Shown here: positions 28,722 through 37,888 of the stretch, one piece after another
How the letters are laid out: every line of letters begins with the position of its first letter
Numbering within the stretch: position 1 is the first letter of the stretch
Assembly: GCA_903838565.1 (NCBI GenBank)
Contig: CAILZB010000080.1
Coordinates: 1 to 64,000 of the forward strand
Reading direction: 5' to 3'
DNA: 64,000 nucleotides
Source of the DNA: an uncultured beta proteobacterium
GTDB lineage: Bacteria > Pseudomonadota > Gammaproteobacteria > Burkholderiales > Burkholderiaceae_C
The notes under the pieces: generated by a model
The model's input: only the letters and a program-made list of their open reading frames with translations
Told to the model about the DNA's origin: nothing
The model's database searches: none
Translations under genes and position numbers: made by a program

Positions 28722-29600
28722 GTGCAGCAACCACGTCGTTCCCAGAGCGTGCGCATGCTCGTAGCGCTGCTGCTGTGCGCGCTGGCCACGGCGGCGCAGG
28801 CGCTGCAGATCACCGATGACCGCGGCGTGACGCTGCATTTTGACGCGTCGCCGCGGCGCATCGTGAGCCTGCTTCCCTCCTTGACCGAGACCGTGTGCGC
28901 GCTCGGCCAATGCCCGCGGCTCGTCGGCGTGGACCGCTCTTCCAACTGGCCCGAATCGGTGCGCAGCCTGCCGCAGCTGGGCGGTCTGGATGACGCTCCG
29001 ATCGAGGCGATCGTGGCCTTGAAGCCCGACGTGGTGCTGCTGGCCGCATCGGCGCGCGTCACCTCCCGGCTGGAGTCGCTGGGCATCAAGGTGTTGGCGC
29101 TGGAGCCGAAGAATTTCACCGACGTGCAGCGCGTGCTGCGGCAAATCGGTGTGCTGCTCAATGTGCCCGATGCGGAGCGCGTCTGGCGCGGCATCGACGC
29201 CGCGATGGCCACAGCCGTGGCTTCGGTGCCGGCGCGCGCTCGCGGGGCCAAGGTGTATTTCGAAGTCAGCCGCGAACCCTATGCAGCCGGCGCCTCGTCC
29301 TTCATCGGCGAGATGCTGACGCGCCTGGGCCTGGGCAATATCGTGCCGGCGGAGCTCGGGCCCTTTCCCCAGTTGAATCCGGAGTTCGTGGTGCGCGCGA
29401 ACCCGGACCTGATCATGATCGGCGACGGCAGCGCCCAGGGCCTGGAGCAGCGGCCGGGCTGGGGCGGCATGCGCGCACTGCGCGAGCAACGCATCTGCGC
29501 CTTCAAGCCCGAGCAGGCCGACATGCTGGTGCGGCCGGGGCCGCGCATGGCGCAGGCCGCGCAACTGATTGCGCAATGCGTGCGCGGCCAATGGCCATGA
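28722..29600 (+). CDS. btuF: Periplasmic cobalamin-binding protein
   Basis: About 292 residues of a class III solute-binding protein that passes B12 from BtuB to the BtuCD transporter. The typical opening of the mature protein is PRRIVSLLPSLTETVCALG, with two lobes joined by a long helix. I chose the GTG at 28722 because it gives the signal peptide a basic n-region (QQPRRSQSVRM before LVALLLCALATAAQA) and follows GGATAAGG. The ATG at 28755 is an alternative giving 281 residues. The stop codon overlaps the btuC start. Confidence 0.92.
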   Translation: MQQPRRSQSVRMLVALLLCALATAAQALQITDDRGVTLHFDASPRRIVSLLPSLTETVCALGQCPRLVGVDRSSNWPESVRSLPQLGGLDDAPIEAIVALKPDVVLLAASARVTSRLESLGIKVLALEPKNFTDVQRVLRQIGVLLNVPDAERVWRGIDAAMATAVASVPARARGAKVYFEVSREPYAAGASSFIGEMLTRLGLGNIVPAELGPFPQLNPEFVVRANPDLIMIGDGSAQGLEQRPGWGGMRALREQRICAFKPEQADMLVRPGPRMAQAAQLIAQCVRGQWP

Positions 29601-30610
29601 ACCAGGTTGTGAAATATCACCGTGTGGCGCTCCTGCTGGCATGGGGACTGCTGCTTGTCAGTGCCCTCCTGATGGTGTTGGGCGCAGGCGTGGGCAGCAC
29701 TGGATTCGAGCGCGTCTGGAACGCGTGGCAAGACCCTGTGGCATGGCAGATCGTCTGGGACATCCGTCTGCCGCGCACCCTGGGCGCCTGGGCTGCCGGC
29801 GCCTTGCTGGGGCTGGCGGGCGCCGTGGCGCAGGGCTTGTTTCGCAATCCGCTGGCCGACCCCTATCTGCTGGGCAGCGCCTCCGGCGCCACGCTGGGCG
29901 TGGCCCTGGCGCTGGCGCTGCTGGGCAGCGCCGGCGTCGCCAGCAGCTGGCTGCTACGCCTGGGCCTGACCGGCGCCGCCTTTGTCGGAGCCAGCGCCGC
30001 CGTGCTGCTCACGCTGCTGCTGGCCAAAGGACTGCAGAACAGCCTGCGCCTGCTGCTCGCGGGCGTGGTGGTGGGCGTGGTGCTGGGTGCCATGAGTTCG
30101 CTCGTGGTGCTGCTGGTGCCGCAGATCACCCAGACCATGCAGGCCTTCATGCTGGGCAGCACCGGCTACGTGAGCTGGAGCGCCTGCGTGCTGATGGGGG
30201 CGGTCTGGTTGCTGTGCGCGCTCGTGGCCTGGCTCTTGAGTCCGGTGCTCGACGGCCTGGCGCTGGGCGAAGCCACGGCGCACAGCCTGGGCCTGCCACT
30301 GGCGCACATGCGCGCCGTGCTGGTGGCCGTGCTGGCGCTGGCCACGGGCACGGCGGTGGCGCAGACGGGCCTGATCGCGTTTGTCGGGCTGGCGGCACCG
30401 CACCTGGTGCGCTCGGTGCTCAAGACCACGCATGATCGCCTGCTGCTGCTCTCCAGCCTCGCTGGCGGCGTTCTGCTGCTGGCAGCGGACATCCTGGCGC
30501 GCAGCCTCATGGCGCCGCAGGAACTGCCCGTGGGCGTGTTGACGGCGGTGCTCGGCGGCGGCTATCTGCTGTGGCTCATGCGCCGTCCTCAGGGGAGGGT
30601 GGCGACATGA
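29597..30610 (+). CDS. btuC: Cobalamin ABC transporter permease
   Basis: A 337-residue FecCD/BtuC-family permease with about ten membrane segments. The family landmarks are DIRLPRTLGAWAAGALLGLA, FRNPLADPYLLGSASGA and TGLIAFVGLAAPHLVRSVL, the last being the loop that contacts the ATPase. The ATG at 29597 gives an ATGA overlap with btuF; ATGs slightly upstream are less likely. Its stop in turn overlaps the btuD start, so the whole operon is translationally coupled. Confidence 0.95.
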   Translation: MNQVVKYHRVALLLAWGLLLVSALLMVLGAGVGSTGFERVWNAWQDPVAWQIVWDIRLPRTLGAWAAGALLGLAGAVAQGLFRNPLADPYLLGSASGATLGVALALALLGSAGVASSWLLRLGLTGAAFVGASAAVLLTLLLAKGLQNSLRLLLAGVVVGVVLGAMSSLVVLLVPQITQTMQAFMLGSTGYVSWSACVLMGAVWLLCALVAWLLSPVLDGLALGEATAHSLGLPLAHMRAVLVAVLALATGTAVAQTGLIAFVGLAAPHLVRSVLKTTHDRLLLLSSLAGGVLLLAADILARSLMAPQELPVGVLTAVLGGGYLLWLMRRPQGRVAT

Positions 30611-31374
30611 GTTCCATGGCGCTTCAGGCCTGCAAGGTGTGCGCCACGCTGGGGTCGACGCAGGTATTGCACGACATCGATCTGGAACTGCCGGCGGGGC
30701 GCTGGATCAGCGTGGTCGGGCCCAATGGTGCGGGCAAGTCCACGCTGCTCAAGGTGCTGGCGCAGTTGCTGCCGCACAGCGGCGAGGTGCTGCTGCTGGG
30801 CCAGGACGCGGCGCGCATGCCCCGGCGCCAGCGGGCGCAGCAACTGGCCTGGCTGGGGCAGCACGAAGCCAGCGCGGATGACCTGCTGGTGTACGACGTG
30901 GCCATGCTGGGGCGCCTGCCGCACCAGAGCTGGTTGGTGGGCCCCACCTCGCGCGACCATGAAGCGGTGCAGCAGGCGCTGCGTGCGACCCAGGCCTGGG
31001 ACTGGCGCGCCCGGGCACTGGGCCAGCTGTCGGCTGGCGAGCGTCAGCGCGTGCTGTTGGCGCGCGCGCTGGCGGTGCAGGCCCAGGTGCTGCTGATGGA
31101 CGAACCGCTGGCCAATCTGGACCCGCCGCACCAGGCCGACTGGCTGGCCCTGGTGCATTCCCTGGTGGCCTCGGGCAAGACCGTGGTGAGTGTGCTGCAC
31201 GAGGTGTCGATGGCGCTGCAGGCCGACGAGATGGTGATCCTGTGCGAGGGCCGCGTGCAGCATCAGGGGCGCTGTGCCGACGTCAGCACCCAGCGCGCGC
31301 TGGAGCGCGTGTTTGACAACCGGATCTGCGTGCACAGCCTGCTCGGGCAACCGGTGGTGCTGCTGAAAAAGTAG
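30607..31374 (+). CDS. btuD: Cobalamin ABC transporter ATP-binding protein
   Basis: A 255-residue ABC ATPase. The Walker A is GPNGAGKST, the Q-loop region contains LAWLGQHEAS, the signature is LSAGERQRV, the Walker B is VLLMDEPLANLD, and the switch His is in VVSVLHEVSMAL. The start at 30607 overlaps the btuC stop (ATGA). This is the last gene of the riboswitch-controlled btuB-F-C-D operon; no cobalamin biosynthesis gene is attached. Confidence 0.95.
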   Translation: MSSMALQACKVCATLGSTQVLHDIDLELPAGRWISVVGPNGAGKSTLLKVLAQLLPHSGEVLLLGQDAARMPRRQRAQQLAWLGQHEASADDLLVYDVAMLGRLPHQSWLVGPTSRDHEAVQQALRATQAWDWRARALGQLSAGERQRVLLARALAVQAQVLLMDEPLANLDPPHQADWLALVHSLVASGKTVVSVLHEVSMALQADEMVILCEGRVQHQGRCADVSTQRALERVFDNRICVHSLLGQPVVLLKK

Positions 31375-31389
31375 CGAGGCGCAGGCCAC

Positions 31390-32028
31390 TCAGGGCGCGG
31401 GCGTCTTGTCCTTGAAGTCGCAGTAGCGCGCCACGCTGCACTGCCAGCACTTGGGCGCGCGCCCCAGGCAGACGTAGCGGCCGTGCAGGATCAGCCAGTG
31501 GTGCGCATCCGTCAGGTACTCCTTGGGAATGCGCTGCAGCAGCTTCATCTCCACTTCGAGTGGCGTCTTGCCCGGCGCCATGCCGGTGCGGTTGGCGAGC
31601 CGAAAGATATGCGTGTCCACCGCCATTGTGGGCTCGCCGAAGGCGCAATTCAGCACCACGTTCGCGGTCTTTCGTCCGACTCCGGGCAGCGCCTCCAGCG
31701 CCGCACGATCGCGCGGCACCAGGCCGTGATGCCGCTCCAGCAGCAAGCGGCAGGTCTGCATCAGGTGCCGTGCCTTGCTGTGGTACAGGCCGATGGTCTT
31801 GATGTAACTCTCCAACCCTTCCAGGCCCAGGTCCAGCATTTTTTGCGGCGTGTTGGCGATGGCAAATAGTTGGCGTGTCGCCTTGTTCACGCTCACGTCC
31901 GTGGCCTGCGCGCTCAGCAGCACGGCCACCAGCAGCTCAAACACGCTGCTGTATTCCAGCTCCGTCACCGGTGTGGGATTGGCCGCCTGGAGCGTGGCGA
32001 AGAAGGCTCGGATCTGGTCGCGGGTCAT
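31390..32028 (-). CDS. nth: Endonuclease III (DNA glycosylase/AP lyase)
   Basis: A 212-residue base-excision repair enzyme for oxidised pyrimidines. The helix-hairpin-helix LPGVGRKTANVVLN contains the catalytic Lys, the catalytic Asp is in AVDTHIFRLANRTG, and the C-terminal [4Fe-4S] ligands fit Cx6Cx2Cx5C (CLGRAPKCWQCSVARYC). The length is the family norm. It is convergent with btuD (15 bases apart) and divergent from the methyltransferase. Confidence 0.96.
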   Translation of the reverse strand: MTRDQIRAFFATLQAANPTPVTELEYSSVFELLVAVLLSAQATDVSVNKATRQLFAIANTPQKMLDLGLEGLESYIKTIGLYHSKARHLMQTCRLLLERHHGLVPRDRAALEALPGVGRKTANVVLNCAFGEPTMAVDTHIFRLANRTGMAPGKTPLEVEMKLLQRIPKEYLTDAHHWLILHGRYVCLGRAPKCWQCSVARYCDFKDKTPAP

Positions 32029-32105
32029 GCTGTGCTGTGCTGCAGTGGTGAAGGACAGCCAAAGTGTGCCCTATAGTTGCGCCCTGGACCGATTCCCAAA
32101 GCCCC

Positions 32106-32927
32106 ATGACCCAAGATAAATTTCCCACCGACGCTGCGGCCATCGACCTGCACGAATGGCTGAAGACGCCTGCGGGGCGCTATCTGCTCGCCTGGGAGCA
32201 GGGCCAATTCGACAGCGCGGTGAGCGATATTTTCGGCTTCAACGCGCTGCAGCTGGGTCTGCCTGAGCTCGACGGGCTGCAGGCCAACCGCATGCCGCAG
32301 CGCTGGCTCGCCTGCGACGATGCACAGCAACGCCCGGTGCGTGCCGCCTTGATCACCGACTTTTCCGCCTTGCCTTTTGCAGCCGCCAGTCTGGACCTGG
32401 TACTGTTGCCGCACGCGTTGGAATTGCACCCGGATCCCCACGCCACGCTGCGCGAAGTGGAGCGGGTACTGGTGCCCGAGGGCCGCGTGGTGATTTGCGG
32501 CTTCAACCCGACCGGTCTATGGGCGCTGCGCCAGAGGCGCGCGCGCTGGACGCGGCGTCTGGGCTTTGGCGAGCGCTTCCTGCCCGACGTGGGCCAATGG
32601 ATCGGTTACTGGCGTTTGCGCGACTGGTTGCGGCTGCTGAGTTTCGAGGTCGAACAGCACCGGTTCGGCTGCTATCGACCGGCGATGCACAGCCCGGTCT
32701 GGCTGGAGCGCTGCGCCTGGATGGACCGGGTGGGCGCACGCTGGTGGCCGATCTTTGGCTCGGCCTATTGCATCGTCGCCGTGAAACGCGTGCGCGGCAT
32801 GCGGCTGCTGGAGCCGGCCTGGAAAGCGGCCAGCCAGGTTGCCACGGCGCCGGTCTCGATCGCCAACCAGGTGGGCGCCGCCAAGCCCGCTCACTTCATC
32901 AAGAAAGAAAGAGAAACTGCCCCTTGA
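32106..32927 (+). CDS. Class I SAM-dependent methyltransferase
   Basis: A 273-residue protein with a Methyltransferase_11-type core: [20 protein letters not shown] (the post-motif strand), [20 protein letters not shown] and [16 protein letters not shown]. The upstream glycine-rich SAM loop is poorly conserved. The substrate is unknown. It occurs next to rnhA in many Burkholderiales. The stop codon overlaps the rnhA start (TTGA), so the two are coupled. Confidence 0.88.
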   Translation: MTQDKFPTDAAAIDLHEWLKTPAGRYLLAWEQGQFDSAVSDIFGFNALQLGLPELDGLQANRMPQRWLACDDAQQRPVRAALITDFSALPFAAASLDLVLLPHALELHPDPHATLREVERVLVPEGRVVICGFNPTGLWALRQRRARWTRRLGFGERFLPDVGQWIGYWRLRDWLRLLSFEVEQHRFGCYRPAMHSPVWLERCAWMDRVGARWWPIFGSAYCIVAVKRVRGMRLLEPAWKAASQVATAPVSIANQVGAAKPAHFIKKERETAP

Positions 32928-33394
32928 ATTCCATCGACATCTATACCGACGGTGCCTGCAAAGGCAATCCCGGACCGGGCGGCTGGGGCGCGCTGCTCAA
33001 GTCCGGCCACACCGAGAAGACGCTGTTTGGCGGCGAACTTGAAACCACCAACAACCGCATGGAGATGACCGCGGTGATCGAGGCCTTGCGCGCCTTGAAG
33101 CGCCCCTGCAAGGTCACGCTGCACGTGGACAGCCAGTACGTGCTCAAGGGCATGACCGAATGGCTTACGGGCTGGAAAGCCAAGGGCTGGAAGACAGCGG
33201 CCAAGCAGCCGGTGAAGAATGTCGACCTGTGGCAGCAGCTCGATGCACTGGTGAATGGCGGCTCGCACCACATCGAGTGGCGCTGGGTCAAGGGCCATGC
33301 GGGCGACCCCGGGAACGAGCGCGCCGACGCGCTCGCCAACCTGGGTGTGGAGCAGGCCCTGTCCGGGGCGCAGGCGCAGACAAACAGGACATAG
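32924..33394 (+). CDS. rnhA: Ribonuclease HI
   Basis: A 156-residue RNase HI that removes RNA from RNA/DNA hybrids. All four catalytic acidic residues are seen: Asp in [17 protein letters not shown], Glu in [10 protein letters not shown], Asp in LHVDSQYV and Asp in [13 protein letters not shown]. The start is a TTG at 32924 whose TTGA contains the stop of the methyltransferase gene; no ATG or GTG fits upstream of the conserved N-terminus. In related genomes dnaQ usually follows rnhA, but here a sensor kinase does. Confidence 0.95.
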   Translation: MNSIDIYTDGACKGNPGPGGWGALLKSGHTEKTLFGGELETTNNRMEMTAVIEALRALKRPCKVTLHVDSQYVLKGMTEWLTGWKAKGWKTAAKQPVKNVDLWQQLDALVNGGSHHIEWRWVKGHAGDPGNERADALANLGVEQALSGAQAQTNRT

Positions 33395-33561
33395 CGGTCG
33401 CGAACCGCGCTCGCAACAGTGCCGACCGCGCCGCGGCCGACGCCCATCCAGTGATGGACTCGACTAGATTCCAATTTGAATACGATATAGTGCACCTGCG
33501 AGCCCCCTTTGACTTCAGGGCAAGGGGAGAGTCCGGTTTGACCGAACAAAGGATGGGCACC

Positions 33562-35154
33562 ATGAGTTTCACGGAAAGGCGCCGGGGCAACGGCGGCACT
33601 GCGCCCCCCCGCGATTCGGAGCGGCGCCGCAACGCGGAATCGATCGCGCAAGAAGAACTGAACGCATCCCAGGCGGACGTTGAGCCGATGTCCATCGAGG
33701 CGACGCGCGCCATGCTGCATGAATTGCACGTGCACGAGATCGAGCTGGAGATGCAGAACGAGGAGTTGCGACGCGCGCACATGGAGTTGCACCTCGAGCG
33801 GGCGCGCTATTTCGATCTCTACGATCAGGCCCCCGTGGGCTATGTCACGCTCAGCGCCGAGGGCTTGATTCTGCAAGCGAACCTGACGGCTGCGGAACTG
33901 CTCGGTCTGCCACGCTCGGAGCTGATCAATCAGCGCATTTCGCGTTTCATCCAGCGCGAGGATCAGGATACCTACTACCTCATGCGACGGCGGTTGCTGC
34001 ATTCCGATGAGCCTCAGTCATGCGAATTGCGCATGCTCAAGGACGACGGGGCGCTGGTATGGGTGCAGCTGGCGGGGACGGTGACGCGTGACTGCGGCAC
34101 CGCGCCGACGCTGCGCGTGACCATGAGCGATGTGACCGAGCGCCGGCAGGATCAGGAAAACCTGCGTGTCGCCGCCGTCGCGTTCGAGGCCCAGGAGGGG
34201 ATCTTGGTGACGGACGCGAACAATGTGATCCTGCGGGTGAATCGCGCCTTCACGAAGACCACAGGCTACAGCGCGCAGGAAGTCATTGGAAAGACGCCTG
34301 GCATGCTGAAGTCGGGGCGCCAGGACAAGGGCTTTTATGCGGTGATGTGGAAAATCATCAAGGCCACCGGCTCGTGGCAGGGGGACCTGTGGAATCGACG
34401 CAAGAGCGGCGAGGAATTTCCCGAACATCTGTCGATCACCGCGGTGAAGGACGAGCACGCGAGGGTCACCCACTACGTCGGCTATCTGGTCGACGCGACC
34501 AACTCCCAGTTGCTCGAGCAGCAGCGCCTGCTCAACGAAGCCGCGCACCGCGACATGCTGGTGCGCGAGGTGCATCACCGCATCAAGAACAATTTGCAGG
34601 GCATCCTGGGCATTCTGCGCAGGTTTGCCAACAAGCACCCCGAAACCGCCGAACCGATGCACCACGCGATCAGCCAGGTTCAAACCATCTCCGTCATCCA
34701 CGGCTTGCAGGGTCGCAGCGTCGCCTCGCCGGTGTTGCTGTGCGAATTGGTCCGCGCCATCGCCAGCGAGATCGAAGGCTTGTGGCAGACCCCGATCACG
34801 CTCGATATGCCGCCGCAATGGCATGCGCACGTGGTTTCCGAGGACGAATCCGTTCCCATCGCGCTGGTCCTCAACGAACTGGTGCTGAATGCCGTCAAAC
34901 ACGGCGGCCAGTCGCACGGGCACGTGGACATCACCATGCAGGCGGGCGAGGCACCAGGTGTCGTGCAGATCAGGATCGTCAACCAAGGTCAATTCGTGCA
35001 CGATGGCAGTGCGACTGGAATCAACCGCAGCGGCCTGCACCTGATCTCGGCCCTGATGCCGAGCCGCGGCGCCCGCATACTCAGGGAGCAGCGGGGGGAG
35101 GATGTCGTCACCGTGCTCGAGCTTGAATCACCGGTTATCTCACTCAATACCTAG
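33562..35154 (+). CDS. PAS-domain sensor histidine kinase, HisKA_2 type
   Basis: About 530 residues, no membrane segment. An N-terminal helical region (SIEATRAMLHELHVHEIELE) is followed by two PAS domains (about residues 90-200, YFDLYDQAPVGYVTLSAEGL; and about 205-320, with TGYSAQEVIGKTPGMLKSGR). The kinase core has the HisKA_2 phosphorylation site VREVHHRIKNNLQGILGIL and the ATPase N-box ALVLNELVLNAVKHG. The ATG at 33562 has AAAGGA 8 bases upstream; ATGs at 33454 and 33553 are alternatives. HisKA_2 kinases often pair with ANTAR regulators, as in EutW/EutV. Such a gene follows after 8 bases, but it is interrupted. Confidence 0.9.
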   Translation: MSFTERRRGNGGTAPPRDSERRRNAESIAQEELNASQADVEPMSIEATRAMLHELHVHEIELEMQNEELRRAHMELHLERARYFDLYDQAPVGYVTLSAEGLILQANLTAAELLGLPRSELINQRISRFIQREDQDTYYLMRRRLLHSDEPQSCELRMLKDDGALVWVQLAGTVTRDCGTAPTLRVTMSDVTERRQDQENLRVAAVAFEAQEGILVTDANNVILRVNRAFTKTTGYSAQEVIGKTPGMLKSGRQDKGFYAVMWKIIKATGSWQGDLWNRRKSGEEFPEHLSITAVKDEHARVTHYVGYLVDATNSQLLEQQRLLNEAAHRDMLVREVHHRIKNNLQGILGILRRFANKHPETAEPMHHAISQVQTISVIHGLQGRSVASPVLLCELVRAIASEIEGLWQTPITLDMPPQWHAHVVSEDESVPIALVLNELVLNAVKHGGQSHGHVDITMQAGEAPGVVQIRIVNQGQFVHDGSATGINRSGLHLISALMPSRGARILREQRGEDVVTVLELESPVISLNT

Positions 35155-35162
35155 GAGTCAAC

Positions 35163-35777
35163 ATGGCAGCAGACAAAGCACCCGCTGGACGCAAGCAACT
35201 GCTCGTTGTGGACGATGACCGACTGGTCCTCTCGCTCATGGCCAGCGGGCTCACGGACGCAGGCTACGAGGTCACGACCGCGGATTCGGCTGAGGATGCC
35301 GAGGCCTGACTGGCCAGCGGGGAGCGCCCCGACCTGGCGATTCTTGACGTGCGCATGCCGGGCCAGGGCGGCCTGTATCTGGCGCAGCGACTGCGCGAAC
35401 TGGATCACGTCCCGTTCATGATGCTGAGCGCCTACAGCGAGGCCCAAATTGTCGAGAAGGCAACGCAATGTGGTGCCTTGGGTTACGCCGTCAAGCCGCT
35501 GGACATTCCGCAATTGATCCCCGCCGTGGAGGCCGCGCTGGCCCGGGCCAACGAACTCCAGGGCTTGCGCGAAACCCGCCAGCAACTGCAGCGAGCGCTG
35601 GATGCCGAGCGCAACATCAGCGTTGCCACCGGCATCTTCATGATGAAGCACCGACTCCCACGCCAGGAGGCCTTTGGGCTGCTGCGCGACACGGCGCGCA
35701 GTCAGCGGCGAAAGTTGGCCGACGTCGCAGACGACGTTGTGGGCGAACGCGAATCGGGAAGAGCCATTTCCCGCTGA
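35163..35777 (+). pseudogene. ANTAR-domain response regulator interrupted by an in-frame TGA
   Basis: A 205-codon frame starting at an ATG with AGGAG 5 bases upstream. It encodes a receiver domain (QLLVVDDDRLVLSLMASGLT) and a C-terminal ANTAR RNA-binding domain (ISVATGIFMMKHRLPRQEAF). Codon 49 is TGA at 35307-35309, between AEDAEA and LASGERPDLAILDVRMPG; the frame is otherwise open and conserved. A single G-to-A change from TGG (Trp) would explain it. The stop falls before the phosphoacceptor Asp (AILDVRMP), so the truncated 48-residue product cannot work. Either the gene is recently inactivated or there is a sequence error. ANTAR proteins act as antiterminators on leader RNAs. Confidence 0.88.
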
Positions 35778-35870
35778 TGCCGAGGCTTGCGCTGCGGCGC
35801 ACTTCGGCGACCTGCCCGCTGGCGTTTATATTACGTGGGCTCGAAAGTCCGCGCTGTCCTCGCTGGTTCC

Positions 35871-36608
35871 ATGATTTGCAGTTTTCGCCGTTGCCTCGTT
35901 CTGCTTGCCCTTGGGTGGGGCGCAGCCTGCGCCTACGGCCAGGGCGCGGCGCCGTTTGAAGATTCGATGGCCCAGCGCCTTCTTGCCTGCACCGGCTGCC
36001 ACGGCAAGCAGGGGCGAGCAGGCCCCGACGGCTACTATCCGCGCCTGGCGGGCAAGCCTGCGGGCTACTTGTACAACCAGCTGCACAACTTTCAGAGCGA
36101 CCGGCGCCACTACGCCTTGATGGTCAATTTGCTCGAACCGCTGTCCGACGCCTACCTGCGGGAAATCGCCGACTACTTTTCGGCGCTGGATGTGCCCTAC
36201 CTGTCCCCGCTGCGCCCGACGCAAGCCGCGCGTGTGCTGGAGCGCGGACACGAGTTGGCAAAACAGGGCGATGCAGCGCGCAAGCTGCCGGCGTGCACGC
36301 GTTGCCATGGTGAATCGCTGATGGGTCTTGCGCCTTTCATTCCGAGCCTGCTGGGTCTGCCGCGCGACTATCTGAATGCCCAGCTGGGCGCCTGGCGCTC
36401 GGGTGAGCGCCGCGCCCAGGCACCCGACTGCATGGCCGATGTGGCCAAACGGCTGACGCCCGAAGACCTGTCTTCGGTGGTCGCGTGGCTGGCGGCACAG
36501 CCGGTGCCCAGCCCAGCCAAGGCCGCCACCACGTTGCCCAGGCCGATGCCCTTGCAGTGCGGCTCCAGTCCTGAAGCAATGGGTGCGACCACCGGAGCCA
36601 GGCCGTGA
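35871..36608 (+). CDS. Diheme c-type cytochrome (c4-like), exported
   Basis: A 245-residue protein with a signal peptide (MICSFRRCLVLLALGWGAAC, cleavage near AYGQ) and two heme-binding CxxCH sites: CTGCH in the first half and CTRCH in the second. The repeated layout (YYPRLAGKPAGYLYNQLHNF, and FIPSLLGLPRDYLNAQLGAW) is that of cytochrome c4, a periplasmic electron carrier. The next cytochrome gene starts inside its stop codon (GTGA). No dehydrogenase or oxidase gene is adjacent, so the electron donor is unknown. Confidence 0.9.
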   Translation: MICSFRRCLVLLALGWGAACAYGQGAAPFEDSMAQRLLACTGCHGKQGRAGPDGYYPRLAGKPAGYLYNQLHNFQSDRRHYALMVNLLEPLSDAYLREIADYFSALDVPYLSPLRPTQAARVLERGHELAKQGDAARKLPACTRCHGESLMGLAPFIPSLLGLPRDYLNAQLGAWRSGERRAQAPDCMADVAKRLTPEDLSSVVAWLAAQPVPSPAKAATTLPRPMPLQCGSSPEAMGATTGARP

Positions 36609-37888
36609 CGCGGCGCTGGCTTGGATTGGGCTCGCTGTTGCTGTTGCTGGCGCTGGCGGGCGCATGGCTGCTGCGCAGCATGGAAGACACGGCTCAGGGG
36701 TCGATGAACGGTGTTGCGGCGCAAGCTGCGGGCGATGCGCTGCAGCGCGGCGAATATCTGGCCCGTGCGGGCAACTGCCGGCACTGCCACACGCAGCGCG
36801 GTGGCGCGTCCTACGCGGGCGGGCGTGCCCTGGAAACGCCGTTTGGCACGGTCTACAGCAGCAACCTCACGCCGGATTCCGGCACTGGCATCGGCCTGTG
36901 GAGTGCGCAGGATTTCTGGCAGGCACTGCACCAGGGCCGCTCCAGGGATGGGCACTGGCTGTTGCCGGCCTTTCCCTACGGCAATTTCACTTTTGTGAGC
37001 CGAGCAGATTCCGACGCGCTCTACGCGTTCCTGCGCAGCGTGCCGGCGGTGCTGCAGGCGAATCGATCTCATGCTCTGGCTTGGCCCTTCAATTCGCAGT
37101 GGGCGCTGGGTCTGTGGCGCGGTTTGTTCTTCAGGGCCCAGGAATTCCTGCCTGACGCGAGTCGCTCGGCCGATTGGAACCGGGGCGCCTATCTGGTGCA
37201 AGGTCTGGGGCATTGCAGCGCCTGTCATGCGCAGCGCAACGCCTTGGGCGCCAGCGGTGACGCCACGGCGCTGGCTGGCGGCATGATCGCCGTTCAGGAC
37301 TGGTACGCGCCCTCGCTGGCGGCGCGCCCTGTGAATGGCGCGCCGCAGCGCGAGACCGAGGAAACGGTGCAGTTGCTGCACTCCGGGATATCCGCGCACG
37401 CTGCGGTCTCGGGCCCCATGGCCGACGTGGTGCTGCACAGCACGCAATACCTTGAGCCGTCCGACCTGCAGGCGATGGTGCGCTATCTGAAAGACCTGCC
37501 GTCAGGTCCCGATGCGAACTTGCCCGTCCGGAATGCCGAGAAACCGGATCCCGGCGCCAACCCGGCAGGCGCCAGGCTGTACAGGGAGCACTGCGCTCAA
37601 TGCCATGGCGATGAAGGACAGGGCGTGGCGCTCGCCTACCCGGCCCTGGCGGGCAGCGCTGCGGTGAACCTGGCGTCACCCGTGAATCTGGTTCAGATCG
37701 TCCTGAATGGCGGCTTCGCGCCGGCCACAGGCGCCAACCCGCGGCCTTTCGGCATGCCGCCTTTTGCGCTGAGCCTGAGCGACCACGAGATTGCCGCTGT
37801 GCTGAGCTTTGTGCGAACCGCATGGGGCAATCGCGCTGCCGAAGTGACACCGCATGACGTGGATCGATTGCGCGGGCATGCCCGATAA
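36605..37888 (+). CDS. Triheme c-type cytochrome, membrane-anchored
   Basis: A 427-residue protein beginning at a GTG in a GTGA overlap with the diheme cytochrome gene. A hydrophobic N-terminal segment (LGLGSLLLLLALAGAWLL) serves as signal or anchor. Three CxxCH motifs follow: CRHCH, CSACH and CAQCH, the third in a separate C-terminal cytochrome c domain. This layout matches the triheme subunits of membrane-bound alcohol, aldehyde or gluconate dehydrogenases. No flavin, quinone or molybdenum subunit is encoded nearby, so the pair may serve an enzyme encoded elsewhere. Confidence 0.9.
   Translation: MTRRWLGLGSLLLLLALAGAWLLRSMEDTAQGSMNGVAAQAAGDALQRGEYLARAGNCRHCHTQRGGASYAGGRALETPFGTVYSSNLTPDSGTGIGLWSAQDFWQALHQGRSRDGHWLLPAFPYGNFTFVSRADSDALYAFLRSVPAVLQANRSHALAWPFNSQWALGLWRGLFFRAQEFLPDASRSADWNRGAYLVQGLGHCSACHAQRNALGASGDATALAGGMIAVQDWYAPSLAARPVNGAPQRETEETVQLLHSGISAHAAVSGPMADVVLHSTQYLEPSDLQAMVRYLKDLPSGPDANLPVRNAEKPDPGANPAGARLYREHCAQCHGDEGQGVALAYPALAGSAAVNLASPVNLVQIVLNGGFAPATGANPRPFGMPPFALSLSDHEIAAVLSFVRTAWGNRAAEVTPHDVDRLRGHAR

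Noticed and set aside
35307-35309. TGA in the ANTAR regulator read as selenocysteine
   Set aside because: The position corresponds to a non-catalytic residue in a receiver domain and no selenocysteine insertion hairpin is evident after it. A nonsense mutation or error is simpler.
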